A stretch of 64,000 nt of DNA from Gymnorhina tibicen (taxonomy: Eukaryota; Chordata; Aves; Passeriformes; Artamidae), in NCBI GenBank assembly GCA_013399875.1, contig VXAZ01009661.1:1-64000 (forward strand), read 5' to 3'. The notes beneath the pieces were generated by a model. That model was given only the letters and a program-made list of their open reading frames with translations, made no database searches and was not told the origin of the DNA. Numbering within the stretch: the stretch's first letter is position 1; the number at the start of each line of letters is the position of its first letter. The translations under genes were made by a program, and so were the position numbers. This document shows positions 25,149-39,000 of this stretch, one piece after another.

Positions 25149-28100
25149 CAAATGCAGGAAACAGATATTGGAACTAATGCAGTGGAAAGTAGAAAGACTT
25201 TCTCAGCCTCACCTAGTTAGTCAGTGGTAGATATAAAAGATTTTGAAGCCTCAGACTGCTGCTGTGTTCAAAAACTAATCTCTCCGTACTTTATTCAATA
25301 TGGCAGAATTCCCTGACCAGTTGTATCATTTGTCTCAATCAAGCACCATTCTGCAAATTTCAATTAAGAACCCAGATTTAAAATGTCCTTTGTCTTATAA
25401 GATGAATCTTGATGCAACAACTTGCTCAGCTGACAAATTAATCAGGTGAGAGCCCTGCTGTGCTACTGCTGCAAAGTGACTGCAGGTTAGAGTTTAGACC
25501 CTGGGGTGCTGGATCCAGTTCCCTGCTTTGACCCAGGCTGCTTTGTCAGTCAGGCAAGCTATAAAGCCTTGTTTTATCTTCTGCATGTGAAATGGAGATA
25601 AAAGCAGTCTCTTGCTTTGAAAAGGTGTTGCCAAGAGAAGCCTGTTGAATGCTATAAGGCACACACCACTTTAGTGCATTCACGCCTGCTCTAGACTATT
25701 CTGGCAACAAATTTGTAATAGACCACCCTTCCTATTCGTCAAGCTGCTACCTATAATTTTGGAAAGAACTTGCAGAAGTACTCCAAGTGACAGAGCTTCA
25801 ATGACAACAAGTTCATGAAACTATGTTGGCAAACCATCAATAATATTTTTTTTAAAAGTGGAGGAACAAGATAATGAAGATTTGCTCTGTTTATATGTAC
25901 GTGTATGTATTTGTATACGTATGAGAGAGGGGGTTGAAGGAGAAAGCACACTTTTGTCCATATGTGTTCTGCAAAGAAGAAACAAAACAAATCAAAACCT
26001 TTGAGAAAACAACAAATAAAATCTTTAGAAACTGCACAGCAGAAGAAATGAGGAAATTAATTCCAATCCTGTGTTATTTCCTCTGTATGCAGTGACCTTT
26101 TCTAGAAAAGAAAATTTTTCTAATGACCTTTATATTATTTTTCTGAATTATGTCTTAGCCTGGAAAAGAAGCAGAATTCCTTATATGAGAATTACCTTTA
26201 GAGGTCATGTTTGAAAAGCTCTTCCAATCTCATTTATTTATAATGATTTTGGAAGATCTAGAAATCATTGCTTTTTACTCTTATGGAACTTCATAAACTT
26301 GCAGAGGAATCTAGCAGAATTTTTGACATCAGGCAACTACACTCCCAACTAGTTTAGAAGAATTGTTGCAAAAAGTTGTAGTTTGAAATGGGTTTATATA
26401 TATTCATAAATGCAGGAGAAAGAATAACTTAAGGATATTAACTTCTATGCTCACTTGCACAGATATTTTGTATGCACATGTACCATATTTTACCTTGACC
26501 CATTCATACCATTCTATTACTAACAGAAAGTTGTGCTAACAGATTCAGAGAAGTTATGCCCTTTTGGCAGTGCTTTACATTAAGAAAACCCCACCAATTT
26601 CCCAAATTGTTTGGAGCAGAGGGTCCCATTCTGATTTGCAAAAGAGTCTTAGAGAACTACGTAATTGAAACGAATTATTTATATTTTAGACTGCACAGGA
26701 TCATTCCTAAATTCTTATTAATGTCTTTTTAACACTGAATATTGCAGTCTCTACCTACTCACATTTGTTGTTCATAGAGGTGTGTGTTACCAGGATAAGA
26801 TAAAGCTTCAGTGTAATGACTAAAGGATTTTAAGTGAAACACAGTCAAATGTCCCCACAGATTTTCTTTCAAGTCAACATTTGACATGGATCTGAAGAGA
26901 ACATACAGTGATGCTGGTCCCCTTTAAGTAGACCATTTACTAAAATATACTCCATTGTTTAACTGGAATGTATTCCAATTATTTCCAGTAGTAGAAAAAT
27001 TCATTTCTCCATAATTAAAAAGTACAGTCTAAAAAGCCATATATTTAAAAGTCAAGCTTACAGTAGAAACTACTTAGTCCTATGAGATGTTTCCCTGAGA
27101 ATTACCTGTGACAACTCTGTGGGGCTAATTCCTTAGCTTAAACTGAATTTTGTATTCTTCTACTGAAATGTGTCTTGCTTCCTATCCAAATATGAATTAT
27201 ATGCAGTTCTCAGTTTTTCATTATGGTACACATTCTCCAGGTTTGTGCTTTTAGCTCAACAAGACTGTTTTTTATGGACCATACTAATCTGTGCAGGTCT
27301 ATTGCTCAACATAGAAAGATCCTGAAGCAAGTTCAAAGATGAACTGCGGCTCCTGCAGAACGGAGACACAGTCTTTGGCACCATGGCTTGATTTGATGCA
27401 GACCTTTGCTGATCAGCTGCATATCTTCTGATTTTGTCATTAAGAATAAGTATTTCTCACTAAAATTCACAAAGACTCTCTTAAAAATGATCAACAGAGT
27501 CATCTTTTAAATACCAAATTAAAAAAAAAAGAAAACAACAAAGGCTGCATTTTAAAATAGGATAAACATGAGTTTTCACACTTAAACAAGACTTACCTGA
27601 TACACAAATAGAGATGGGGAAAAAAAACCTCTACATAAATGTTTGTGAAAAGAATCTAAAAGTTTTGCTACATCACAAATATAATAGCAATTAAAAAATA
27701 TTTGATATAATAAAAAACCCAGTAATCAATGTGGTTCACATTAACTGGAATATAACTTTTAATGGAAATAACAGGCTTTTACACTTTCAGCTATGGGGAA
27801 ATATATTTGGAAGACTTGAATTCCTATATCAAATTTTGGGCATAGAATCACTGGAGAACATCCTGAGGAGAGACAGTATAAAAGTCTAGAAGACAGAAGC
27901 TTGGGGAAGATTTAAAAATAGACTTGTGCAGGTAACTAGATGAAGGAAAAGCAGTATTAAAACTTCTAAGTATATATAGAGTAGCTGTGTAAATAAAAGG
28001 GAATAGCAGTCTGCTCTCGACATTGAGGGAACAGGAAGTGTCATCCAATGTGAACCTAGTAAGTTCTAGATAAGTCCAGTTTATGCAGATAGATAAGTCA

Positions 28101-28430
28101 ACAGTAACACAAGAATCTGTGCATCAAGCTCCCTTGCATAACTTTAACTTTTCCCTGAGGCCAGCTTTCTGAAAAGAGTTAGTCTTAGGACCTGGACATT
28201 CTAAAGGACCCATTTCAGATCAGGAAAACCAAGTACATTATCCAATAAGCATATTGTTACTGTATAGAGATAGCCCCACAGGTCTTCTTTCAACACCAAA
28301 AAATTATTTTTTCTTCCCAAAATGCAATCTTCCCCAAAGAATATTTGAGTTCAAAAAGAAAAAAAAATGAAAAAAATAAGGGGGCTATTTTCTCATTTGA
28401 CAGAAGTTGAAGCTGCTGTATTCACTATTC
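25149..28430. other. AT-rich unique sequence, no gene seen
   Basis: No exon, RNA gene or transposon was recognised. Only scattered A and T runs are visible. Frames do not exceed about 80 codons and have no recognisable content. Confidence 0.55.
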
Positions 28431-28439
28431 GGCATTTTT

Positions 28440-29360
28440 TTTAAGAGCAGCAGTTCATTTGCATAATAATTACAAGGTTTAACAGTAGCATTAATGGCCA
28501 AAAGACATACATTCCAGTTAAACTAATGACAGAATTACATTACACATTTTAATGCAATTTAAAAATGAAAGCTCTTCAATTCTAAAATGTCATACAGACC
28601 CCCAAAGCTCAGCAACATTTGTGTTTTAAGAAGGTAAAACCTCTTCCCCAGTCCACTGTGAAAGCTCTGCTCTTTAGTGACTTTCAAAACCCTATTCATA
28701 AATACTGATTAGGTACTATTTCACCATAGGGTGCAGCATTATTAGCAGAGCTCCCTACCCAGGGCGAAAATGGAAATGTTAGTATAGTAAATCAGGCCAA
28801 ATGTCCTGGTAATTCTATACATGAAAGATCATCTTTAATAAACAGATGTTAACTTGGGACTCAGCTCATTTTATTTTTAGTATGCAAGTGTCAAATGCCA
28901 TGGACTGATTTAAGGTGCAAAAGCTATGGGCAAGGAGTGCCTAATATGATTGCATTTAAAGGGAGAAAAGCTTGGAGGCATAGACCATTTGGAGTGCAGC
29001 TGGCTGACAAAATTGCAAAGGTACTGGATCCAAGAGACAATTTATTCTGCTAAATAACGGGTCACATATGTTACCTGCCACCTTCCTGATATTGCCACAA
29101 ATTAACCACTTTTACAGCTTGTTATTAAAGGCTTCTGTACACCTGCAGAGTTCTTTGGCTGCTCTTTGGACTAGTTACTCATAATACCTGCTTGAGCATA
29201 AAATGCATTAAATGCATGAGGACTTTTGTTTCAATTGTAGAATCATTACAGAAGCAGTGTAGTAATTAGGGACTTAATTAGCCACCGGCCATACTTTATT
29301 CTTCGTATAATCATTAAATGCACAATTAGCTGTTCTCTCCATTTTGTTCTTAAACACAGT
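28440..29360. promoter_or_regulatory. Candidate enhancer-like block with POU and homeodomain motifs
   Basis: This is repeat-free noncoding sequence with no long open frame. A perfect POU octamer ATTTGCAT lies at 28457-28464, directly followed by AATAATTA. Further along, two TAATTA homeodomain cores lie at 29263-29268 and 29275-29280, 12 bases apart, with CAATTAGC near 29322. Regular spacing of homeodomain cores in otherwise unique DNA is typical of developmental enhancers. AT-rich DNA makes such words cheap by chance, and no conservation can be seen here, so confidence is low. Confidence 0.25.
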
Positions 29361-32300
29361 ATTTCATAAAAAAACCCCAAAATAGCCGAAAACAACACAA
29401 ACCCACATATCACTCGCGATATTTGGGAGCAATTACACTAACAGAGCAATTTCCTTGCCTCCATGATAGCTCTGCCTCAGGCAAACACTTCAGCTTCCCT
29501 CTGTTCCTTGAAGTATGAAGGATTCTCGAATGTTTGGCCATGCTGGAGCCTATAGCGTCCTTAGAGATCACTAGAGGGAGGATAACATCACTTTGCAGCA
29601 GGTGGCTTTCTAGTCAGAGGTGTGCAGGTAACAATTAATTACCACACCCCTTTCCTTTCTGATGAATTTCTTTTAAACAATGGCACTTCTGCTGCTGGTA
29701 AACAGGAGTTCCAAAATTGTTTCCAACAATATCAATGAAACCTGCAGGAAACACAACCTTAGGCTGGAAAATTGATTATTATTTCAGTTGAAGATTCACA
29801 CCACGTGGTATCATTTATCCTCCTTGTGTCCAGGAAGATATCTTATATTGGCAGTAGGAAATAATGTAAGTCTTCAGTGTGGCTGCGTACACTTTTCCAT
29901 TCTTGGACTTCATAAAATTTGTCTACCTTATTTGTAAGCACTATGCATCATGCAGTAGGATTGGAAAAACAAGCTCATTTTGATTGGCCCGAAAAATCTC
30001 ACCTTTAGCCAAACCCATCTCTGATTTAAGGGGAGAAGTTAGTCTGCCTGTATTTCATCATGCTCAAGTTCCCAGGCTCTACTTTAAAATTACACAATTT
30101 CTTGGAAGAAATCAACACTTTGATATCTTGGAGACTGCACTAAAGAAAAAAACCTTCCCTTTTCTAGTGAAAATTGAAACCCATGTGTGATCTCAAATGA
30201 GAATCTTTGGACCATGGAGTACTGCAAATCCTTGCTTCACACATGAAGCCACTTCAGTAATAATACGAGTTCTAACAGACCTATGGATGTCCCTGAAGTT
30301 AAGCATGAGAAGGTTGGTGCCAGACCTGTGATCAACATGCCTAATACTGAAAACAGCAAAAAGGAAAAACGTGCCAAAGATTTGTTCTTAGCTTGGCAAA
30401 GAGATTGCTTTTGCAAACTATGGTGTTATCAACCCTAGCAAGTGTGTCATTACAGCTCTCCAGAGAAAAGGAGCAGGAAAGCAGACTTCAAGAGAATCAA
30501 GAAATCAAACTGGTGTGGCAAAAGCTCACTAAACATTACCAATTATGACAGATCATTCAGTTTCTTCCAGGAGTTTCATAGCACTGTGTTGTTGAGAAAA
30601 TCAAATACATTGCATTTAACTGCTCTGGGACTTTTAGGATTTTGAGTGCAGAATGCAGGAATTTCTACAGAGTAGTAAACAGAGAAGCCTTTCTATGGAA
30701 AAATCTTTTTCTCCTGTGCATGCTCTACATTCCTAATATCATGAGTCTCAGTTTATCAGAATAAACTTTGTTCCCTTTCTGAATGACACAAAAGCTAAAA
30801 GGACTTTTTAGCCCTAAATATGAGCATTTTTGTGTGTGTCATGTAAAATTCCATGATATCATAACAGAACCAGTCATATAGCTCTTTGACTGGAGGAAGA
30901 CAACTGCAATTGCTCAAATTATCTCAGTTCAATTATGTTATTTTTATTTATGGTTCAAAATAGGCTGTGATGATGCAGAAAGAAAAAATCCTCCCTCTTG
31001 CTTACAGATCTTCTCTCTAGTGTTCCTATCACAGTCTATAACTCCAATTCTTTAATTTATACCAGCTCTATTTTCAAGGAGAATTGTCTCGTCTCCGGCT
31101 ATGTATAATATGCACACCATATAAATCATATAAATCAGGAAAGAAGATGGGGAGAGGATGGGAAAAATAGTTGCTATCAGGAGAGGACTGAACTGCTTTG
31201 ACTGAGTTTACCAGTGTGTTGCTTAAAATATGTGGCTTAGCACTGGAGTCAGCACCTTGCTGGTTTTGCACCAGCTTGGGAAATCTCATCCTAAAGATGA
31301 GCTTATTGAAACCACATTGCAGTGTTACAAAATAGACAAATAACACTGTAAAACAATACTCAGAGCACAAAAGCTATGCTATATAACTACAATATGTTGA
31401 CTGGCCCTTTAAAAATTTGTAATGACATTTAATTCCTTTCTTCTTTTTGCCTATGGAGGAGCACAGATTAATTAGTGATTTAGGCACCACCCACAGCTGC
31501 ATCTATATTTTTACTGATTTCTAGTGTCAACACCAGATAAGTGAGACGGAAATTGCTTTGAAGATTGCAGTCACATTCCCTGATGGTGTGTATAACAAAT
31601 GCACAATCATATGTATAAAAGGGAGTCACAGTTTACTGCAAAAATAATCTCTTGACAGAACTTAATCATGACAATGTAGCAGTCTAGGGAGGCTATGAAA
31701 GTTAGTCAAGCCTCTTAGAATAAAGACTTAGAATAAGACTTTAGAACACTTAGAAAATAAAAACAAATCCTTATTTTTCATAATACAGAAACACAGCTTG
31801 TCTCATTTTAGCACAAGTTTATTTTGCTTACTGTTATTTGCATCGTAACATAATGATCTTCAAACAATTTTTTAATATAATTTCTTTCCAGGACTCATAA
31901 TAAAGGATTAATTCTTGGGTGCTTGATACCACTTCAAATTTCACAGGGCAGACAGCAACAACCTTGGCATTGCTTTTACTGGCATTTGGGTAAATTAACT
32001 ATATAATGAGTCCTTGGCTGTCCTTAACCAAAACTTTGCTGGACAGGTTCATTTACAATGCTCAAACAGAATGACCTTCCAATCTGGTTTAGAGGCCCCT
32101 AGATTGCTATAAATGTGACCTGACATTTCCTTATGGGTGAAAAATTAGATTATAGCAAAGAATACAATAACATAATTCTATTTCAGGGCCTAAGTGAAAG
32201 TGATGGTCGAACAGATTAAGATGTAAAATTCCTTTGTAAAATTAAATTATTTATAATATGATGCATACTCCTTGTTTTATCTGTCATATAATACAATTAT

Positions 32301-33000
32301 TTCATACAGTATAGCAGCTGTATTCATTGGTGCTGCTGACAAAACAAAAATAGTATCATTGCCAAGAAGAGGGTCAAGAACTTTGGAGGGCAGTTATTCT
32401 GATGTCTAAAGTTTCATCTTTAAAATAAAAACACTTGCAAATTTTGCTGGTACTTATAATGGTATTTGGACATTAAGCAGTTTTTTCACTTATAATGCTA
32501 GTCAAAATCACCCAGTCTTTACAAGTCTTTTAACAGTATTAATGTATTAAATTACTACATGCTATCATGCTCTCCTCAAGTTGTCAGGTGCTTTACCTCA
32601 GTCTCTAATACCTTACAATTTTTTGTAAGGTCCCAAAGAGACTAGGTGCAATTCTTTAAAAGTCTAAACATTCCATAGGTCATTGTTTAAGTTAGTTAAT
32701 CTGTAGGATCAAAATCAGAAGTAGTTGCAGATACACTTTTAAAATTCTTTGAATTTTTTAATGTAACTCTTAGGATCCTGATCACATCAGAATTTTAGGT
32801 AATTTCTTCAACTACTCAATTCTCCTGGAAAGTTCTACTGATTAGACCATGTACTTGAAATGTATGGTATATACATTTCATTTTATAGTAATAAATTCAC
32901 CAAAATTAACGATATCTATAATGAAAACTTTCAATTTCAACATTCAGTTACATAGTGCTATTTTAGTGTTCATGTTTCTCTTTGTGATGTTTGAGCTATT
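29361..33000. other. AT-rich unique sequence, no gene seen
   Basis: No gene was found. A 9-bp inverted repeat (ACCTTACAA and its complement around TTTT) lies at 32610-32631. Frames up to 98 codons (31074-31370 minus) show no family resemblance. Confidence 0.55.
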
Positions 33001-36000
33001 GCAAAGCTTCTTTACAAGAAAGCAGAAGCAAAAAAAAAAAAAAAAAGTTAATCAAGAGGAAATTGTATGGATTTCCAGAAACTCACATTTTATTTTGCCA
33101 ATTCAATATGAAAACAGATAAAAATCTGACAACTGTATTCTGCCTAATGGCTCTGCTGTGTAGGTCTCTTAGTGAAGTAATTCACACACACAAACAACAA
33201 CAAAGAACAAGAAACATAAATCCTGTAAATGTTGTGAAATAAGGCACTAAAACAGGCCATCTTTTTTCAGCCCAGCAGTGCTTAGTAATTAAGGCACTAC
33301 TCACAAAGCATTTCTGCAATTCCAACAATAAACTCATCTAAGAAAATGAAATTTCATTCTTCTACATCCTGGAATATTTTGAACTTAAAATTATTCATTT
33401 CATGGAGCACCTCCATGTTGTAGTTCTGGCCCAGATATTGCCTTTCTTTATAATGTTTTAATTAAATGGGCAAATAGCTTACAGTATCAAACTCTGAAAA
33501 AAAGAATTCTGACCAACGTTTGTTTAATCTCAGCTAGGCACATAAAACTCTGTGTTCTAATCTAAAAGTTACATTTGTATTTGATCAACACTTCTGCCAA
33601 GACTTTGTAGTAACTTTGTAAATATTATCTATCTTTGTGTAATCATTTTCCAAAAGGAACTTTTTCTAGTGTTAGCACAAGTTTCATGCCCTTCTAACCT
33701 ACTGCTAAATTATATTTTTCTGTCAGTCTTTGGATCTGCCAAACCTATAATTTTCTTAAGATTGTACTTAATAAATTGTCCAGGGTGGCAGATTTTCTTA
33801 GTAGGGATTCAGAGTTTTCAAATTCATTAAAAGATGCTCCTGTCCATTTCACGACCAAATGAAAATTCTCTTAATCCCCGCTTCATACTGTTGCGGCATG
33901 AGACTGAATCTTCCTGCGTGGCACCAAACACTGCAAAAGCTCTGCATTTTGTAGGAACTGCTCAGCAAACTTGCCGTAACATACCAGAGATTCCCAAGGC
34001 CAGATCTGAAGTATACTGTTACAAGGAAAACACCAAAGGACCATGTGAATATGGGAAATTATATTATTTATCACCATGACTCAGAATCTTAGACATTTGA
34101 GATTAGGTCCTTAGTCTACCTAGACAAGTTAATACAGTTGTAGGTTAGTAGCTCACCTGCGTACATAAAACACGTTTGTGAGGTCACAGAACACTAAAGA
34201 TTTTTCTCTTCCTTTATTCTAGTTGTAAAACACTGCCTGTAAAGTGCCTTCAGTGTTATATTGCTCAGAAAGGTGAAGGCAACACCGAAAAATACAGATC
34301 CTTCACTTATTGCTCCACAACTGCCCCCCCCACCAAAAAAAAACCCTTACACATAGAAATAGTGCTGAACTGCCTAGGAGCAGAGTGACATTGTTATTTC
34401 ATGGTCAACAAGCTCTGCATCTCAACAAATGTCTTTCACAAAGCTGTCTGTTACCTTGAGTTCAGACTTCAAATTCCTTCTGTTGATATCAGACCTCATT
34501 TTCTGCCTACCATTAGCCTGATCAGAACATAGCACAAGTATGATTGTGGGAAGAGCTTTTGGAATATTATTAAGTACATAAAAATAATTCAGTTGCTTAG
34601 GTGAAGTTTTCATAAGTAAATCTGCATCACTTGTCCCTAAAATAACAGCATTTAGGCATCTGTGCAACTGGAAGATTTCTTAACGACTTCATAATACCCC
34701 AAAAGAGGCGATTTTTCTTTTCCAAGAAAAATCAGGTCAAATACATGAAAATCAAAAAGAAAACAAAGAAGTACCTCCACCCCTCCCACCAGTGCCTCTA
34801 GAATTTAGAACTCAAAACAAACAGACAAAGACGTCCCCAAATTCCCTAAACAAACAAAAAAACTACACAGGAACTTCTTCTATCATAACTCTATTGTATT
34901 TCAGTATGTGGTTCCCACAGAAGAGATTTGGCCAAGAGGAAAAGGGGAAAATATCTTTGACTTTCAATATTTTCGAATTAGTAGGATATCTCAGTCAGTT
35001 ATAACACATCTAAATTACATTTTTAAGGAGAACCTGAATTAGTTGAAAGCAATTTAATTAAAACTGGGTTTTTTTAATAGTGAACAGAAATGTAGGGAGT
35101 GCATTCTTGGAGCAAATTATTACATTGCCCTTTCTCCATTTCAGCTGCATATTCAAAGACAGCACAAGGCCAGACCATAAATAAGGCACTAGAACATCTA
35201 AGGAGTGCTGGTAGAATATAGAGTCCTTGGATTAGCATTGTTTTTTCTTTATTCTCCTTTTCATGAAATTAGCAGCAAACTGTAGAGATTTTACATTTAT
35301 AGTTGTCACCTGCTTCATACATACCTATATTTGGGTTCTTTATAACAATAGATAACCTACTTTGGGAGGGTAATTACTATTGAAATGAGAAAAAAATATC
35401 AAAGCATGTTCGTCTTCAGCAGATGTATATGAATACCCAGTTTTTGGAAAGAGATACACAATTACTTATGAAGATTGTTGCTCCTGTTGGAAAGACAACT
35501 GAACCTCTGAATCAAACCATCAAGCACTGCACTTTTAAAAATTAGATCCAGCATTGATTTTAGCTCACTTTCTAAAGAAAAGCCCAGCATCATGTACACA
35601 ATTTTCTTGTGATTTAATTGTTGTTATGCCATTGCTGCTCTAAGTGACAACAATTTACAGAAGTAACCCAGGGCACTAACATTGTCACCACTCATCCAGT
35701 ACCAGACGGGGACAAGCAGCCCTCAAAGTCCTCAAGGAGTCCTAATGGCACTGTCAGAGTCATGATGCCATAGTTATGCTAAACCAGTGCCAGATAACAG
35801 TAGAAAGGCAGTAATAAACCTTGTGGATAAAAAGGTGCATAGAAGCCATCACTGCACAGCATGGGACAGGCTGTAACAAAACAGTTCATGCTAAGGGAAC
35901 ACAGTTGATTTTTCACAGCCCCAACAAAATGGGAATGAGGAGATTGTGGCATTTCTGTGACTAATTTTTTCTCATATGCAGATGGAAGTATTTGCAATGT

Positions 36001-39000
36001 GACTGTGTTCTCTGATACTGGTTGGAGTTCTGCTGCAAGGATTCAGTTCTTTAGCAGAAGTTTATTTGGGGTGGTGGAACACAGTGTATGCAGATTTTTT
36101 ACTTGACCTTCTTAAAACCTTGCTGTTGAAACTATTAAATGAAACTATCAAATCTCTCAAAATACCCCATTTCAAAGATATAATGTATTAAACTTCAAAG
36201 GTTTTTATGTATGTCTGTAATCAATCTAAGTAATGACATGGTACACAATTTTCCATTCTGTTTGAAATTACCACAAAAGTTAAAAAATGGTTTAGTATTA
36301 AAGCTGTGGGTCAGCTCCACGTTTAAGTGTAGGCTGTCATTTGTAAGGGCTAAATAGTCATTAGCACAGTGACAATAATACTTAAATTAAATTGCCTTCT
36401 TACATTATAACAGAAAAGAAAAAGCCGTAGCATCATTTTGCTTCATCTCTTTACCTTAGCAAAGGTCAATTTCAACTCATTTTCATGGTTTCCTTTATAC
36501 TTTAGGTCAACACGGATTTAAAACAAAGCCAGAGCAGTTAATTAACATATGCTGATTGAATAAAAAGTTACTAAAAACATCCTTGGTGAACAACAGATAC
36601 AATTCTGCAGAATATGGTGCTTGTAAGATTCATATTAAACAAATAAGAATTCTTGCTAGAAATATAAAATTATAATGTAAAAGTAAAGTGGCTAGCTTAA
36701 AATTTTTAATTATTTTGATTCAAAGAATTTTGTAAAGGGGAAGTTTTACAATGAGTGGAGTCTGTCCTACAAATGCACCTTGATGATATGTAAAAAGCAC
36801 ATTGTTTAGATGACACATGGTAGTTGAACTCTAATGTCAAGAGATGGCATGAGCACAAACAGGTCTTTTTGTAAGGTAATAAATATAAATACCTGAATGA
36901 AAAGAACTCTATATGCTAATAAAGATAGAAAAAGGCAAAAACAATAGTAAGATTTTGCAACTGCTGCCTCGGACCAGTGTGTAAAATTTAGAAAATGCTG
37001 TTGGGAAAAGAAAATTCAAGAGTCCAAGGTGTTGTAGTTATTTTATATGAACTAGTGTGTATGTAATCAGAAATCTACAAAATTCATCATAGGTTTTAGA
37101 CATCTCCTTTCAAATCTCTTTCAAAATATTGACTAAAATTACTACTAAACATTTTAAAATGTTAAGAAATGTAATAAATATTTATGAAGTATTAAAAATA
37201 GACCAAGTTTTAGTCCATTAGAAAAGAATTTAATTCTAAACTTAACACTGATGAAAACCTCTATGTCATGTTTTGTGTCAGGAAAAGATTTTGTCTAGTC
37301 TCAGACATCCATTCTTCAGCTCTGATTTGGTGCCAAGGTAAGATGCAAATGCTAATGATAAAAGAATATTTTACCTCCCTAGGCTAATACTCCCCTGAGT
37401 CTCCTTGCCAACAGGTACATCTGTATTTACAGTTTTACAAGCTCATTTTCTTTTCACTGCACCAATTCCATGGAAAATCACTGCTGCTGTGACAAACTGC
37501 CTTCCACTGTGAGTGGATGCATGGTACTGATCTGTTGGCAGGGGATAAAGCACAACAGATTCAAAGTCTCTCTTCAGAAATTAACACCAAGTCACTGAAT
37601 TATTGCTTACAGGTAGCACAAGTGCCCTGTTGTGGTTTAAGTCAGTTTCCTGACAGGAAGAGCTGAACTAAAACTTTATTGCAAAACAGGGAAAGAATAC
37701 CCTGTAAGTATTCTGGTAAATTCCTTATGACACCCTAAATACTTGGTGGTCCCTTCTTCTGACATGTGTAACATTCTTATCAAAAGCAAGTTATCTTTAC
37801 ATGGCTGAAACTACATGCATGTGACTGGCAGTGGCAAGCATTGCAAGGAGAGAAAGAAGGGTGTCAAGTTGAACTACTTTTGTAATAGATTTGTAGAAGT
37901 CAATTAACAATGAGTCAAAAAAAGTCTGAGTTAACAGGTACAGTAAAGGCATTTTTAAAAACCTGCCTTATCCTCCCCTCTTTTCTTTTTTTAATCTGGT
38001 ATGTGGCAGTACTTAGAGGAAAAAAATTTCCTTCTTTTAAATTACGCAACATACATAATAAGGAGAAGTAGTGTTAAGGGAAGAAAATGGTGTGTTTTAC
38101 CTGACACTCAGGCTGAGTGTGAGGAAAACAAGCTGCTTGTAGACAAAACCTTTCCCAAAACCGGGTACTATTAAAACCAGGAAACAGAGACTGCAGTTAC
38201 GTAGGTGCTTACGTGAATTTGGCCTGAAGAACTGCACGCCCACCTCCACTTGAAGCCTGCATTCCCTTCCACCTATGAAGCCCAGTGCTTCCCCAGCTCT
38301 GATACACCTCTCCTCTCCAGCAACCTTTTGATCCTGCTCACTGCCCGGCCTTTCTGTTTGACAGCTATCTCTGCCTGTATTGCAAGCCACAAAACAGCAG
38401 CAGCATTTAAGTCATTTTTAATCCTGGTATTTTGGATCATTAATACAAGTCTCTGTGGACACACTGTTTAGAACAAGCGCTTCAGCAACATATTTACAAG
38501 ATGCTTACATTTTTTTTTCAGCTAAAACTGTTTCCTCTGCTCTCTTTCCTGCCTCAAAGGAACTATCACTCAGACAAGAGTTCATCTTTTGCATACAAAT
38601 TATTAACAAGATGTAGTGTCATTAGGCAGACCATTTGCCAAGTAATTAAATAACCTACCTCAGAAAATATGGGGAAAAATAAAGTGAAAGTTTCCAGATG
38701 GCACAAATTTTTACTTTAGTCATTAAAATTAAAAGGCAAATTAGGAATATGTGTGCATGTGAAGTTAGTGCATTAATTTAAATTACTAGTCAGATGTAAT
38801 TTAGCCAGGATACACTGAAAATCTCATCTTGTATTTTTTTTTCAACCAAGATGAGTGTCACTAGCACTAAAACCTCTTTCTCAAAAGAGGTGCTCTTTAT
38901 AAGTCTCCTTTAGCAAAGACAGTCAGTCTGACTGAACAACACGAAGTTGGGAGCAAATTTTCTTTCTTTCTGAAATCCGAGCCACTTTTACAGCTTTCAA

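Noticed and set aside
37631..37650. TGTTGTGGTTTAA resembling the inverted 3' terminus of the ERVL-like LTR
   Set aside because: Only about 13 bases match and the sequence beyond does not follow the LTR, so chance is the simpler explanation.
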